From positions 59,459 to 100,852 of the forward strand of contig CADEFT010000031.1 in NCBI GenBank assembly GCA_902826685.1: a stretch of DNA of 41,394 nt, read 5' to 3'. Of this stretch, positions 25,412 to 33,380 are shown in pieces. The notes under the pieces were generated by a model, which saw nothing but the letters and a program-made list of their open reading frames with translations, was not told where the DNA came from and did not search any database. How positions within the stretch are numbered: the first letter of the stretch is position 1; every line of letters starts with the position of its first letter. The stretch is from an uncultured Acidobacteriota bacterium (lineage in GTDB: Bacteria; Acidobacteriota; Terriglobia; Bryobacterales; Bryobacteraceae). A program made the translations under genes and the position numbers.

Positions 25412-26335
25412 ATGCTTACCAGGCGCGCGGTCATTTTCGGACTCACGGCGGCTTGCGGATGGGCCGCAAAACCCGGACAGCCGGGCCGCGCCTCGGTGCG
25501 TATTCCGTTCTGGGTGACCGACGGCGGCACGGCTCCCGATGCGCCTTCGGCGAAGTTGAACGGCGCGCCGGCGAAGGTGCTTCGCGTGCAAGGTCCGGGC
25601 GACGATCTCATCGTTCTGCTGGTGCTCGATCTGGCGGGCGACCTGGCGCAGGTGGACCCCGCCCGCAACGCCCTGGCCGGCCTCGTGAGCAAGCTGCCCG
25701 CCAACACCTGGGTCGCACTGATGCGCGCGCAGGATGGGCTGACCGTGCTGCAGGATCCCACCGCCGACCGCGAAAAGCTGGCCCAGACGATCCGCGGCCT
25801 CTCGATCAGCGGACGCGCCGGGCTTCTCGATACCATCGAAACGGCGGCCTCCATTGGCGACCGGATGATCGAAAAATCGCGCGCGCGCGTAGCCGTCTTC
25901 TACGTCACCGATTCCAATATCACCAACTACCGCGAGGACTACGCCAATCCGGTCATCAACTCGAGCGATTCGCGCGACATGAGCCGCCGCTTCCCCGAAG
26001 GACTGGTGAAAGAAAAGATCCGGCAGCTTCGCGCCAGGCTGATCGGCCGGGAGACGCCGCTGTTCGTCGTTCATCTCGACTACCGCTCCGATACGTTGAA
26101 TGAAGCCTACCAGACCGGTGTGCTAGAGTTGGCAACGGCCTCGGGCGGAAGCGCGACGTTCTGCCGTTCCAACGGCGAGATTCCAGACGCGATCGGACAG
26201 ATGTTCCAGTTGATCGGATCGCATCGGGTGGCGGTGGTTCAATCGGCCGCGCTATCGGTGAAACAAGCCGATGTGGAGTTGGCGGCCGAAGGGTGCTACC
26301 TGAAGTACCGGACTCGGGTCCAACTCAGGAGGTGA
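25412..26335 (+). CDS. Exported VWA-like (VWFA-related) domain protein
   Basis: This 307-residue protein begins MLTRRAVIFGLTAACGWAA, an export signal with a twin-Arg start that could use Tat. The mature part resembles the VWFA-related domains common in Acidobacteriota: VRIPFWVTDGG, an LNGAPAKVLRV strand, DDLIVLLVLDLAGDLAQVDPARNALAGL with the position of the metal-site motif, and SRARVAVFYVTDSN in the central sheet. The canonical DxSxS motif is not intact (DLAGD), so metal binding is uncertain. It is sandwiched between the barrel and coiled-coil genes with gaps of 2 and 4 bases. It may be a periplasmic adhesion or scaffold partner of the barrel (inference). Confidence 0.75.
   Translation: MLTRRAVIFGLTAACGWAAKPGQPGRASVRIPFWVTDGGTAPDAPSAKLNGAPAKVLRVQGPGDDLIVLLVLDLAGDLAQVDPARNALAGLVSKLPANTWVALMRAQDGLTVLQDPTADREKLAQTIRGLSISGRAGLLDTIETAASIGDRMIEKSRARVAVFYVTDSNITNYREDYANPVINSSDSRDMSRRFPEGLVKEKIRQLRARLIGRETPLFVVHLDYRSDTLNEAYQTGVLELATASGGSATFCRSNGEIPDAIGQMFQLIGSHRVAVVQSAALSVKQADVELAAEGCYLKYRTRVQLRR
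26327..26335 (+). promoter_or_regulatory. Full-length Shine-Dalgarno sequence overlapping a stop codon
   Basis: AGGAGGTGA, a near-complete match to the 16S rRNA tail, lies 4 to 12 bases before the ATG at 26340. Its last three bases are the stop of the VWA-like gene. It is unusually strong for this window, where most starts have weak sites, and it supports efficient re-initiation. Confidence 0.7.
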
Positions 26336-26339
26336 CGTT

Positions 26340-27149
26340 ATGCGTATCGTCACAGTGGTGGCACTGATCGCGGCGGGGATGCTGGGTGTATTTCTCGTGA
26401 AGGAGAGCCGGCATTCAGCGGCTTTGAACGCCGAGGTGCAGTCGCTCAAACAGGCGGCCGGCAATCTGGAAGCGCAACTGGCCCGCGAGAAGGCCGATCA
26501 CGGTGAGTTGCGGGAGCGCCACGGTTTGCCGCCAGCCCCAGCGACCCCAGCGGTGGTGAAATCCCCCGCCCCGCCCAAGACCGATACAACCTCGCTCGCC
26601 GACACGCTGCGGATGCTCGATGAGCGCTCGACACAATTGGCCGAAGCGGCTAAGGTTCGCGAGGATCTGGAAGCGCACGTTAAGCAACTCGAATCGCGAG
26701 TCCAGTCGCTGACGCAGGAGACCGAGCGTCTGACGGCGCTTGAAAAACCGCTGCGCGAGCAAGCCGACGCCGCCACCCGCCGCGCGGCGGCGCTCGAAGG
26801 AGAGTTGAAGACGCGCGACGAACGCCTGCAGAAAGCCGATCTGCTGATTCGCGATCTGCGCCAGCAGTTCGAGGATCGAGGCCGCCACGCTTCGGCCGCC
26901 GGAAAGATCTCCGAAGAATTCGAAGACCTCAATCGCCGCCGGGACGTTTACATGACCAACGTCCTGCGCCGCTATCGGGAAGTGACCGACCTTTACCGTA
27001 CGCTCAGCCTGCGGCAGGAAGGGCCGCGGGACGACCTATCCCGCATTCAGAACGCCATCGGCATGGCTGAAGAGGATCTGCGCCAGCTCCAGACACTAAA
27101 CGCGCAGGCGCGCAAGCTGCAAAAGGAGTTGGAAGCGGCGCGGAAGTAA
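26340..27149 (+). CDS. Membrane-anchored coiled-coil protein of unknown function
   Basis: This 269-residue protein starts with one membrane segment (MRIVTVVALIAAGMLGVFLV) followed by coiled coil at about residues 25-60, a Pro-rich linker (PPAPATPAVVKSPAPPKTD) and a long second coiled coil from about 85 to the end, rich in Glu, Arg, Leu and Gln in heptads. The layout fits an envelope-anchored rod projecting into the periplasm or cytoplasm. It has no enzyme motifs. It is the last gene of the barrel, VWA-like and coiled-coil operon and starts after a near-perfect Shine-Dalgarno sequence. Its stop abuts that of the convergent gene with no base between. Confidence 0.8.
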   Translation: MRIVTVVALIAAGMLGVFLVKESRHSAALNAEVQSLKQAAGNLEAQLAREKADHGELRERHGLPPAPATPAVVKSPAPPKTDTTSLADTLRMLDERSTQLAEAAKVREDLEAHVKQLESRVQSLTQETERLTALEKPLREQADAATRRAAALEGELKTRDERLQKADLLIRDLRQQFEDRGRHASAAGKISEEFEDLNRRRDVYMTNVLRRYREVTDLYRTLSLRQEGPRDDLSRIQNAIGMAEEDLRQLQTLNAQARKLQKELEAARK

Positions 27150-27938
27150 TCAACAGGTCCTGCTGTACTCGGCGCGCTGGCCGGCCGCGCGCAATCCCGC
27201 CGCGCGGAAGAAAGATTCCATCTCACCGCTCGCCATGGCGGCGACGGCGGAACTGCCGGATTCGAGCGCCAGCCGCCACAATGCGTGTACGGTCGCGACC
27301 ACAGAATCGCGCCGGGCCGGACCCGGCAGCATCGACAAATCCACAATACGCATCAGCGCCGACGATTCGAATACGCTGACCGTGCCGCACACGGCACCCG
27401 CCGATTCCACCAGGTAGCAGCGCAGCCTCCCGGTGATCCACTTGCGCCGCCGCAGTTCTTCCCAGATCAGCGGATCGCCTTCGCCGGCCGGGCCGTTGCG
27501 CCGGCTCTGACGCTCGACAAGGCAGGAGAGCGTCCATTCGGGCCATGTGGTCACCGGCCGCAGGACGACCGTGGCGGGCTCGGGCTTCTTGTCCACCGGG
27601 GACAGGAATACCGTCTCCGCGTGGCGGTGGTAGCCGCGCGCCGTCAACTGCGCATCGAGCCGCGGGGATTCGCCGTCCACATGCATCCGGAACGCCGTGG
27701 GCGACGCTTTGGCCAGGGCGAATTCACAGGTATCCACCCAACCCTTGGGATCGGTTTCGGCGGCCGTTGTGTCGGCGCGCAGTGCCAGACAGCCTCCGGA
27801 AATCTCCTCCAGCCCATGCGCCCTTACGAGCCGGAACCCCAGAAGATCTCGAAAATCCGTTCCCAGTTCGAAGTACGCGTTGTCGCTTTCCAAAACCTGG
27901 AGCAACAATTCGCTCTCTCGTTGACGTGTCTGCGGCAT
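27150..27938 (-). CDS. GNAT-like acetyltransferase family protein (probable)
   Basis: This 262-residue cytoplasmic protein probably has two GNAT-like modules. The C-terminal part has the VLRPVTTWPEWTL start and a CYLVESAGAVCGTVSVFESS beta-hairpin followed by MRIVDLSMLPGPARRDSVVATVHALW, which fits strands 2 to 4 and the acetyl-CoA-binding region of GNAT enzymes, though the pyrophosphate loop (Q/RxxGxG/A) is degraded to PGPARRDSV. The N-terminal part (FELGTDFRDLLGFRLVRAHGLE) is less clear. The acyl acceptor is unknown. It reads alone on the minus strand, with its stop touching that of the coiled-coil gene. Confidence 0.62.
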   Translation of the reverse strand: MPQTRQRESELLLQVLESDNAYFELGTDFRDLLGFRLVRAHGLEEISGGCLALRADTTAAETDPKGWVDTCEFALAKASPTAFRMHVDGESPRLDAQLTARGYHRHAETVFLSPVDKKPEPATVVLRPVTTWPEWTLSCLVERQSRRNGPAGEGDPLIWEELRRRKWITGRLRCYLVESAGAVCGTVSVFESSALMRIVDLSMLPGPARRDSVVATVHALWRLALESGSSAVAAMASGEMESFFRAAGLRAAGQRAEYSRTC

Positions 27939-28235
27939 ATACAGCGTTTACGAAGCCACCTTCCAAACTGTATCCCCGGATGGGGAGGAACACAATGGCG
28001 CGTGGTACTTGTAAATACCGGTACTATGGATGGGTGCCGTTCATGTGTTGAACTCCGCGCACAAGCCCGGGTGTTGAAGGCAATCTTGAATAGGCCCCTC
28101 AAAGCCGAAAGTCAGGTACGCAAGGTTCCTACGAATTTTGTCCAAGAGCCGGAAAAAGAAGGATCGCCTTGGTTCCTAGAAAGCCCCAGTGCTCACACTT
28201 CGGATTGGCTGAACGAGTAGGCGCCAGGCTCCCAT
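27939..28235. other. 297-bp non-coding stretch upstream of the GNAT-like gene
   Basis: No gene is supported. It separates the end of the LuxR-type gene from the start of the GNAT-like gene, both on the minus strand. It holds the 8-base palindrome TACCGGTA near 28015 and a repeated GGTTCCTA word near 28122 and 28173. I see neither a clear terminator nor a convincing promoter, although one of each is expected. Confidence 0.5.
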
Positions 28236-30839
28236 TCACAGCAGCATCAATGCCCTGCCGCGAGCGGCCGCTTCCGTCCGGGACCGGACGGTCAACTTCT
28301 GCATAATGTGCTGGACGTGGGTCTTCACGGTCGCCTCGCTGACGAAGAGCCTCTGTGCGATTTCTTTATTTGACAGTCCTTCCGCCAGCACGCGAAGCAC
28401 TTCCAATTCGCGTTCTGACAACGATTCGCCCCCAGCCGTTGCCGCTGCAACTGCGTCAAGCGGCGAGCCCAGCAGGTGCAGGACGCGCTCCACGAACGGC
28501 CGATGCGATTTCCTTTCGTGAGCAAGACGGAGTAAGGACACGATAAAGGGGTTGTCGCGCATGAGGAACCCCGGCGCGTCGTTGCCGTTGGCTTCGTCCA
28601 AAAAGGGCCGGAAGGCTTCCATGGCTTCGTCCAGGTGTCCACGGGAGAGCAGCGTGTAAGCGAGAAATGTGCGCGCGCTGCAGGTTGCACGGGTGACCAG
28701 GAAGACATCCTCCTGCCGCAGGGCCTCCCGGAAAGCTTCTTCGGCTTTGGAGTAGGCCCGGCCGGCGAGGGCGTAGATTCCCGCGATCATAAACCGGTAA
28801 GGCAGTGTGCCCGGAACTTCGGCGGGATTCGGCTGAACGGAATCCTCGTAGACGTCCCGCAGCCCCTCGAGATCTCCTGAGTGCCAGCAGGCGCGTGCCC
28901 GGTAATACGAATACAGCAGCCTCCAGTTGCGGCCACGGAGGCCAAATTCGTCGGAATCCAGGAGTTTGCCGGTCCACTTCCGCACTTCGGGCCAATCGCC
29001 GCGCATGACTCCCAGAACGATGCGGCCATAGTCGTGCGCCATGGCCATCATGGCAACGTGACCGGATTTCCCGGCCACTCCGGCCGCCCGGTTCAGTTCC
29101 GCCTCCAGTTCGCCGGCGTTGCCGCGGTGCATATTGACATAGGCGAACAGTGTGTAGGCGCACGCCTGCGCCAGTCCGGTAGGATTCCTCGCACGAATGA
29201 GCGCGGCCAGGTTTTCGATCCGGCTCAAATACCCGGGGACCGCGACGGACCACAGCACGATATTGCAGGCGAGAGGATCGCGAAACTCCAGGCCGTCTTC
29301 GAGCAACCTAAAAACCCGGTCAAATTGTTCGCGGGCCCGTTCCGTCCTTCTGGAGTGCACCGACTGCCATAGGCTCGACGCATGAATCAACAGGCTCGTC
29401 GGAGCGGGGACATCGTACGTCAGGGCTTCGGCAAGCAGGTCACCCGCCTCTTCAAAGCGATTGAACATGATGGCGGTCCCGCCGAGAGCGGCGAGCACCT
29501 CTCCCTGGCCCGCGGTGTCCCCCTGACGGCGATATCCCTCGAGTGCCGCTTTCAGGTGGGGCTGCGCCAAGGCGAACTCCTGTTGCATCCAGATGACGTT
29601 CGCCAGCAGATGCAACACGCGGGGGTGCCGGTCGCGGACCTCGGCCGGCAGTTCGTCGATCCAGCGGCGCACGGTGACGGCAAAGCCGCGGCGTGCGAAA
29701 TCGAAACCTGTTCTTTCGATCTCGGCGGCGGCATCATCCCAAACCTCGGCGGCCAACAGATGATGAACGCGATATTCAGGGGACGTCTCCGCCAGCGCCG
29801 CTCGACGATGCAGCGGCACCCATTCATCCCGCCGCTCGTGCCGCAGCCGTCCACGGAGAAAATCGGCGAACAGGTCGTGGTAGCGGAACGTAGTTTCCGC
29901 CTCATCCGATGCCACGACATATAAGTTGCGGCGATAGAGGTCTTCCAGAACGCCGGCTGAGTCGCGGCGATTGGTCAGGGTGTCGCAGACCGGCGGACGG
30001 AGAGAATGGAGGATGGACGTTTCCAACAGGAAGTTGCGGAGTGCCGGGCTCTGCCGGTCTAAGACCTCCTCGGCAAGGAAGTCAAAGATCCGGCGAGTCC
30101 CCCGCATGCCGTTGCGAAGAAGGGTAAGCCGGTCGGCCGGCAACGAAGACAACGAAGTTGCCATCAGGCGCAAGCCGGCAGCCCAGCCCTCGGTTCGCGA
30201 CTGGAGCAGGTTCACCTCTTCGGACGACAAGTTGAGGCCCAGGCAGTCATTTGCCAGCGCGGCGGTCTCTTGCTCAGTGAAACTCAGCGCCGGCATTCGG
30301 ATCTCGTTTACCTCCCCACGCGCCCGCCGGCGCGCCAGAGAAAGCGAAGGATCCTGCCGCGAGGCGAGAATCAGGTGCAAGTTAGAAGGGAGGCGGTCCG
30401 CGAAATAGTCGAGCAGCTCCAGCACGGAGGCTTCGGCGATGGTGTGCACATCGTCGAGTACGACGGCGTTGCTCCGCTCTCTGGAGTTGTTCTCGACATG
30501 GTTGACGATTGAGGTCACCACTCCGCGCGGGTCGCCGGGCGCTATATCGGCCGGCGCCAGGCCGGCCGCGGAAAACGAGGCCAGCAAAGCGGCTGCGATC
30601 CGGTTCGGGTCATTGTCGCTCGCATCCAGCAGTAACCACGCCAAACGGATCTTCGGAAAGGCGTAAGGGAGTTCCGCCAGAAGCGACGTCTTTCCGGCCC
30701 CGGCCGGGGCAGAGATCAGTGTGATCCGGGATCGTTCAAAACCCGACGCAACCTGGTCGAGCAAGCGCGCCCGCGATAACGCGTCGCGCCGCTTCGCAGG
30801 CGCCGCCACTTTGGTCGCCGTTAGCCAACTCGTGTTCAA
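28236..30839 (-). CDS. LuxR-family ATP-dependent (MalT-like) transcriptional regulator
   Basis: This 867-residue STAND-type regulator has the MalT layout. The N-terminal NTPase has Walker A in SAPAGAGKTSLLAEL near residues 43-57 and Walker B in NAVVLDDVHTIAE near 125. A winged-helix and TPR-like helical region fills the middle, which in MalT-type proteins senses the inducer. The last 65 residues are a LuxR HTH: SERELEVLRVLAEGLSNKEIA, then VSEATVKTHVQHIMQKL. ATP and ligand binding probably allow oligomerisation on DNA (family knowledge). The ATG at 30839 lies 13 bases after the cupin gene, so the two are likely one transcript. The inducer and targets are unknown. Confidence 0.93.
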   Translation of the reverse strand: MNTSWLTATKVAAPAKRRDALSRARLLDQVASGFERSRITLISAPAGAGKTSLLAELPYAFPKIRLAWLLLDASDNDPNRIAAALLASFSAAGLAPADIAPGDPRGVVTSIVNHVENNSRERSNAVVLDDVHTIAEASVLELLDYFADRLPSNLHLILASRQDPSLSLARRRARGEVNEIRMPALSFTEQETAALANDCLGLNLSSEEVNLLQSRTEGWAAGLRLMATSLSSLPADRLTLLRNGMRGTRRIFDFLAEEVLDRQSPALRNFLLETSILHSLRPPVCDTLTNRRDSAGVLEDLYRRNLYVVASDEAETTFRYHDLFADFLRGRLRHERRDEWVPLHRRAALAETSPEYRVHHLLAAEVWDDAAAEIERTGFDFARRGFAVTVRRWIDELPAEVRDRHPRVLHLLANVIWMQQEFALAQPHLKAALEGYRRQGDTAGQGEVLAALGGTAIMFNRFEEAGDLLAEALTYDVPAPTSLLIHASSLWQSVHSRRTERAREQFDRVFRLLEDGLEFRDPLACNIVLWSVAVPGYLSRIENLAALIRARNPTGLAQACAYTLFAYVNMHRGNAGELEAELNRAAGVAGKSGHVAMMAMAHDYGRIVLGVMRGDWPEVRKWTGKLLDSDEFGLRGRNWRLLYSYYRARACWHSGDLEGLRDVYEDSVQPNPAEVPGTLPYRFMIAGIYALAGRAYSKAEEAFREALRQEDVFLVTRATCSARTFLAYTLLSRGHLDEAMEAFRPFLDEANGNDAPGFLMRDNPFIVSLLRLAHERKSHRPFVERVLHLLGSPLDAVAAATAGGESLSERELEVLRVLAEGLSNKEIAQRLFVSEATVKTHVQHIMQKLTVRSRTEAAARGRALMLL

Positions 30840-30852
30840 AAGGAGGCCCCAG

Positions 30853-31293
30853 TCATTTTACCGGGTCGCTGGGGTGGACCGCGATTCCGTGCTTCTCGGC
30901 CAGGGACGCAATATCGGAATTCGAGAGATCGTTGTTGACGCCTGCCCGTAGGGCCGCCTCGCGAAGCAGCAGGTCCAGTCCACCCGGCTGGGCGAACACG
31001 AGTATCTGCCCCATCTCGCCTTCCACACACCGTAAGGAGTACGGTGTGTGCCGTGCGATGAAGACCGAGGCTCCCGCCCGTGCCACTTGCTGTGCTGTGC
31101 CGATCGCAATCTTGAAAGAGCCCGCCAGCACATAGAGGAAAAGATCCTCGTACTGATGCGAATGTTCGGGGACCGCCTCGCCGTCCGGGATCTCCATCTG
31201 GCAAATCGTATACAGCCCAGCCGCCTCGCTGCTGGAAACCAGAATTCGCACTTGGGCTCCGGCAATTTGAAGTTGTTGTTTGGCATCCGCCAT
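30853..31293 (-). CDS. Cupin domain protein
   Basis: This 146-residue protein is a single conserved beta-barrel cupin. Motif 1 is visible as PEHSHQYEDLFLYVLAGSFKIAIG with metal-type His, His and Glu, and motif 2 as ASVFIARHTPYSLRC with a third His. Members can be small dioxygenases, isomerases or ligand sensors. The ATG at 31293 (MADAKQQLQIAG) is preferred; upstream in-frame ATGs at 31329 and 31386 add Arg/Pro-rich residues unlike the family. It is followed after 13 bases by the MalT-like regulator gene and may supply or sense its ligand (inference). Confidence 0.83.
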   Translation of the reverse strand: MADAKQQLQIAGAQVRILVSSSEAAGLYTICQMEIPDGEAVPEHSHQYEDLFLYVLAGSFKIAIGTAQQVARAGASVFIARHTPYSLRCVEGEMGQILVFAQPGGLDLLLREAALRAGVNNDLSNSDIASLAEKHGIAVHPSDPVK

Positions 31294-31340
31294 GCCGCCA
31301 TTTTCAACGCGCGCGGCCCGTTCCGGCATCCTGCGAAAGG

Positions 31341-32063
31341 ATGATTCCCGCCATCCGAACACGGGTGCGCTGGATTGGGCCCGCATCCGCCGGCGTTCCT
31401 AAGCACCTGGAGCGTCGACTGCCGCACGCGCGGCGTGAACCGCTCCCCAAATCATCCCAAGCCGCACTGATCTCGACGAACGACCCGGTCCATGGGGCCG
31501 GGTCCATAACCACGGATACGGTCTCCGGCTTGGACTGGCTGGACTGGACCAAGTCCACCAACCGTTCCGTGAACACCGTCCTGGCGCAATTGGGTCCAGG
31601 CGGGGAATTCGCCGGATTCCGCTACGCCACAAACGGCGAAGTGGCTACACTGTTCACCAATGCCGGCATTGCTCACTTCAATCAGGCCTTCGGTCTTGGC
31701 TTTTTCCCCTCCAATATTCCCGCCGTACCGAACCTGATGACGCTGCTCGGAATGACGGATCCCCTGGGCAGCGAACTGGAATCGCTCGCCTTCACGGCCG
31801 ATGAGTTTGATGAAAACACCCGCTTCATCGCCGGCCTGGTCGTTCTGAATCCTGCCGGCGGCACTGCATCCGCGGCCGCCAACACGCGTGCGGACATCGA
31901 CGGCGTTGACGCCCCTCCGGTCAGCACCGTGGGCCACGCACTGGTACGCGTTTCCGCGGATGCCGCCCCTGTTCCGGAACCGGGATCGCTGATACTGTTG
32001 GCGAGTGCGGCTCTCCCCCTCTGGTTCGCCTCCCGCCGCCGGTCGAAACGAAAAGGATCGAAG
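31341..32063 (+). pseudogene. PEP-CTERM protein remnant lacking its signal peptide and stop codon
   Basis: From about 31461 the frame reads like a PEP-CTERM surface protein: ALISTNDPVHGAGSITTDT, SGLDWLDWTKSTNRS, FRYATNGEVATLFTNAGI, and the sorting tail VPEPGSLILLASAALPLWF with basic RRRSKRK. Upstream of ALIST there is no signal peptide in any frame, only Arg/Pro-rich sequence (RWIGPASAG and RRLPHARREP). No stop codon follows the basic tail: the frame runs through a terminator-like hairpin into the next gene. Both ends therefore look lost. An undetected pair of frame errors is an alternative explanation. Confidence 0.6.
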
Positions 32064-32090
32064 GCCCGCCCGATGGCGGGCGTTTCCCTT
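32064..32090 (+). terminator. Terminator-like hairpin inside an open frame
   Basis: GCCCGCC at 32064-32070 pairs perfectly with GGCGGGC at 32075-32081 around a 4-base loop and is followed by GTTTCCCTTT. It lies directly behind the basic tail of the PEP-CTERM remnant, where a stop codon and terminator would be expected. The T-tract is broken by C residues, so its strength is uncertain. Confidence 0.55.
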
Positions 32091-32249
32091 TCGAAACTGC
32101 GCACGGCCTGGTCAATCAGCTGTTGGCTCATCCCGAAATCATCCTTTCGGATGACGCCGGGCACCCCGCCAGCCCCCCATCATGATTTCGAGAGCGGGAG
32201 CGATACACAGCAACCGGTTCTCAGAAGAACAGATCAAAGGAAAACTTCC

Positions 32250-32702
32250 GTGAACAATACGTTTAAAACGATCCGGGCGGCCCTGCTCAGCGCCGCCTTC
32301 GTTGCAGTGTCCTCAACAGCGGCCTTTGGGCAGCTTCAGATCCCGGGGACTTCCGATGTCGAGGTCCAAGTCAGGAACGCCGTCGCATTCGAGATGGTTT
32401 GCGGCGTTACAGTCTGCACCGACCCTGTAATTTACAAGGGTCCTGTCTTCTCCGTTCCCAGAGGGTATCGGCTCGTAGTCACTCAGATCACGACGGTCAC
32501 CTCGTCTGCACCCCTTCTTGAGTTCGAGGGGACATTGAGCGGCCAGCACGTTCGCCACTTCTTGCAATTCAGCAAGGGCGTCACTAGTCTCAAATGCTTT
32601 GTTGTGGTGGACTCGATACTGAGTTCGCCGGGCACGACGAATCTAATTGGAAATAGCGGCACCACTTCCCTATACTTCTCCGGCTACCTCGTCAAGATGT
32701 AA
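32250..32702 (+). CDS. Small exported protein of unknown function
   Basis: The 150-residue product starts with a clear signal peptide (VNNTFKTIRAALLSAAFVAV, then SSTAAFGQ) cleaved near residue 29. The mature part is beta-rich with a Cys pair (MVCGVTVC) and a third Cys (LKCFVV), and ends LYFSGYLVKM. It resembles exported beta-sandwich proteins, but no family is recognised. The GTG at 32250 is preferred because AAAGGAAAA lies 6 to 14 bases ahead and because it begins exactly at the signal peptide. The frame is open far upstream into the PEP-CTERM remnant, but I do not regard the two as one protein. The CsgG-like gene follows after 26 bases. Confidence 0.75.
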   Translation: MNNTFKTIRAALLSAAFVAVSSTAAFGQLQIPGTSDVEVQVRNAVAFEMVCGVTVCTDPVIYKGPVFSVPRGYRLVVTQITTVTSSAPLLEFEGTLSGQHVRHFLQFSKGVTSLKCFVVVDSILSSPGTTNLIGNSGTTSLYFSGYLVKM

Positions 32703-32728
32703 CCACCGTTCCACAAAAGAGGCACAAT

Positions 32729-33271
32729 ATGAACAAACTATCGACAGCAGTTGTTTTTAGCGTGATGTTGGCGGGCGTTGCGACCGCGGAGAAGCAAAGG
32801 GGCCACGCCAGGGCCGCCGTAGTCGAGTTTTCCCCGGTCGCAAACATCTCGGGGATGACCTACGAGGCCAAGCGGCACTTGCAGGCGAGCATCGCGAGGT
32901 CCCTCGTGGAAGCGGAGAAGTTCGACATCGTTGACACAAAGCACACCCGGGAAGCATCGCAAGCGATTCTGGGCGAGGTGAACAACGAGGGCTCCGCGGC
33001 AGCAGCCGTGAAGGTCGGCAAGCAACTCGGCGTCAGCTACGTGCTGACCGGCATCGTCGCCGACTACAACCCCAAGGGCGGCGGCGGACTGGGGAGCGCA
33101 ACCTTGCGGACGCGGCTGGTGGAGGTGGCAACCGGCCGCGTCGTGTACTCCAGCGAGATCGCCCAAAAGGGCACCCGCAAGATGAACGGCACCGGTGTGG
33201 CGGAAATGCACTCGAACGTACTCCGGCCTGCGATCGAAAGACTTACCCAGGAGGTCGGCGTGAAGCCGTAA
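32729..33271 (+). CDS. CsgG-like exported protein
   Basis: This 180-residue protein starts with a signal peptide (MNKLSTAVVFSVMLAGVATA) and continues with the CsgG/LpoB-type alpha-beta fold: RAAVVEFSPVANISG, LQASIARSLVEAEKFDIVDT, VKVGKQLGVSYVLTGIVADY and TLRTRLVEVATGRVVYSSEI. In the curli system CsgG is the outer-membrane secretion channel, but the membrane-inserting hairpins and lipobox Cys are not seen here, and this short type is widespread in envelope proteins of unknown role. AAAAGAGGC lies ahead of the ATG. It probably forms an operon with the small exported protein before it. Confidence 0.82.
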   Translation: MNKLSTAVVFSVMLAGVATAEKQRGHARAAVVEFSPVANISGMTYEAKRHLQASIARSLVEAEKFDIVDTKHTREASQAILGEVNNEGSAAAAVKVGKQLGVSYVLTGIVADYNPKGGGGLGSATLRTRLVEVATGRVVYSSEIAQKGTRKMNGTGVAEMHSNVLRPAIERLTQEVGVKP

Positions 33272-33380
33272 CGGAAAATAGCGATGATACAGAAATTCAT
33301 TCAAAGCGGATAAGGCCGCGATGATCCACTGGCTCGCCGGGTCTGGCCCAAGCGGATGCTAGCGCTACTACTTTCTGCCG

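Noticed and set aside
27285..28220. 311-codon plus-strand open frame covering the GNAT-like gene and the following gap
   Set aside because: No recognisable motif, Arg-rich translation, and over half of it is antisense to the GNAT-like gene.
31341..32702. A single 453-residue protein
   Set aside because: It would contain a PEP-CTERM tail, a terminator hairpin and an internal signal peptide with its own ribosome site, so two units are more sensible.
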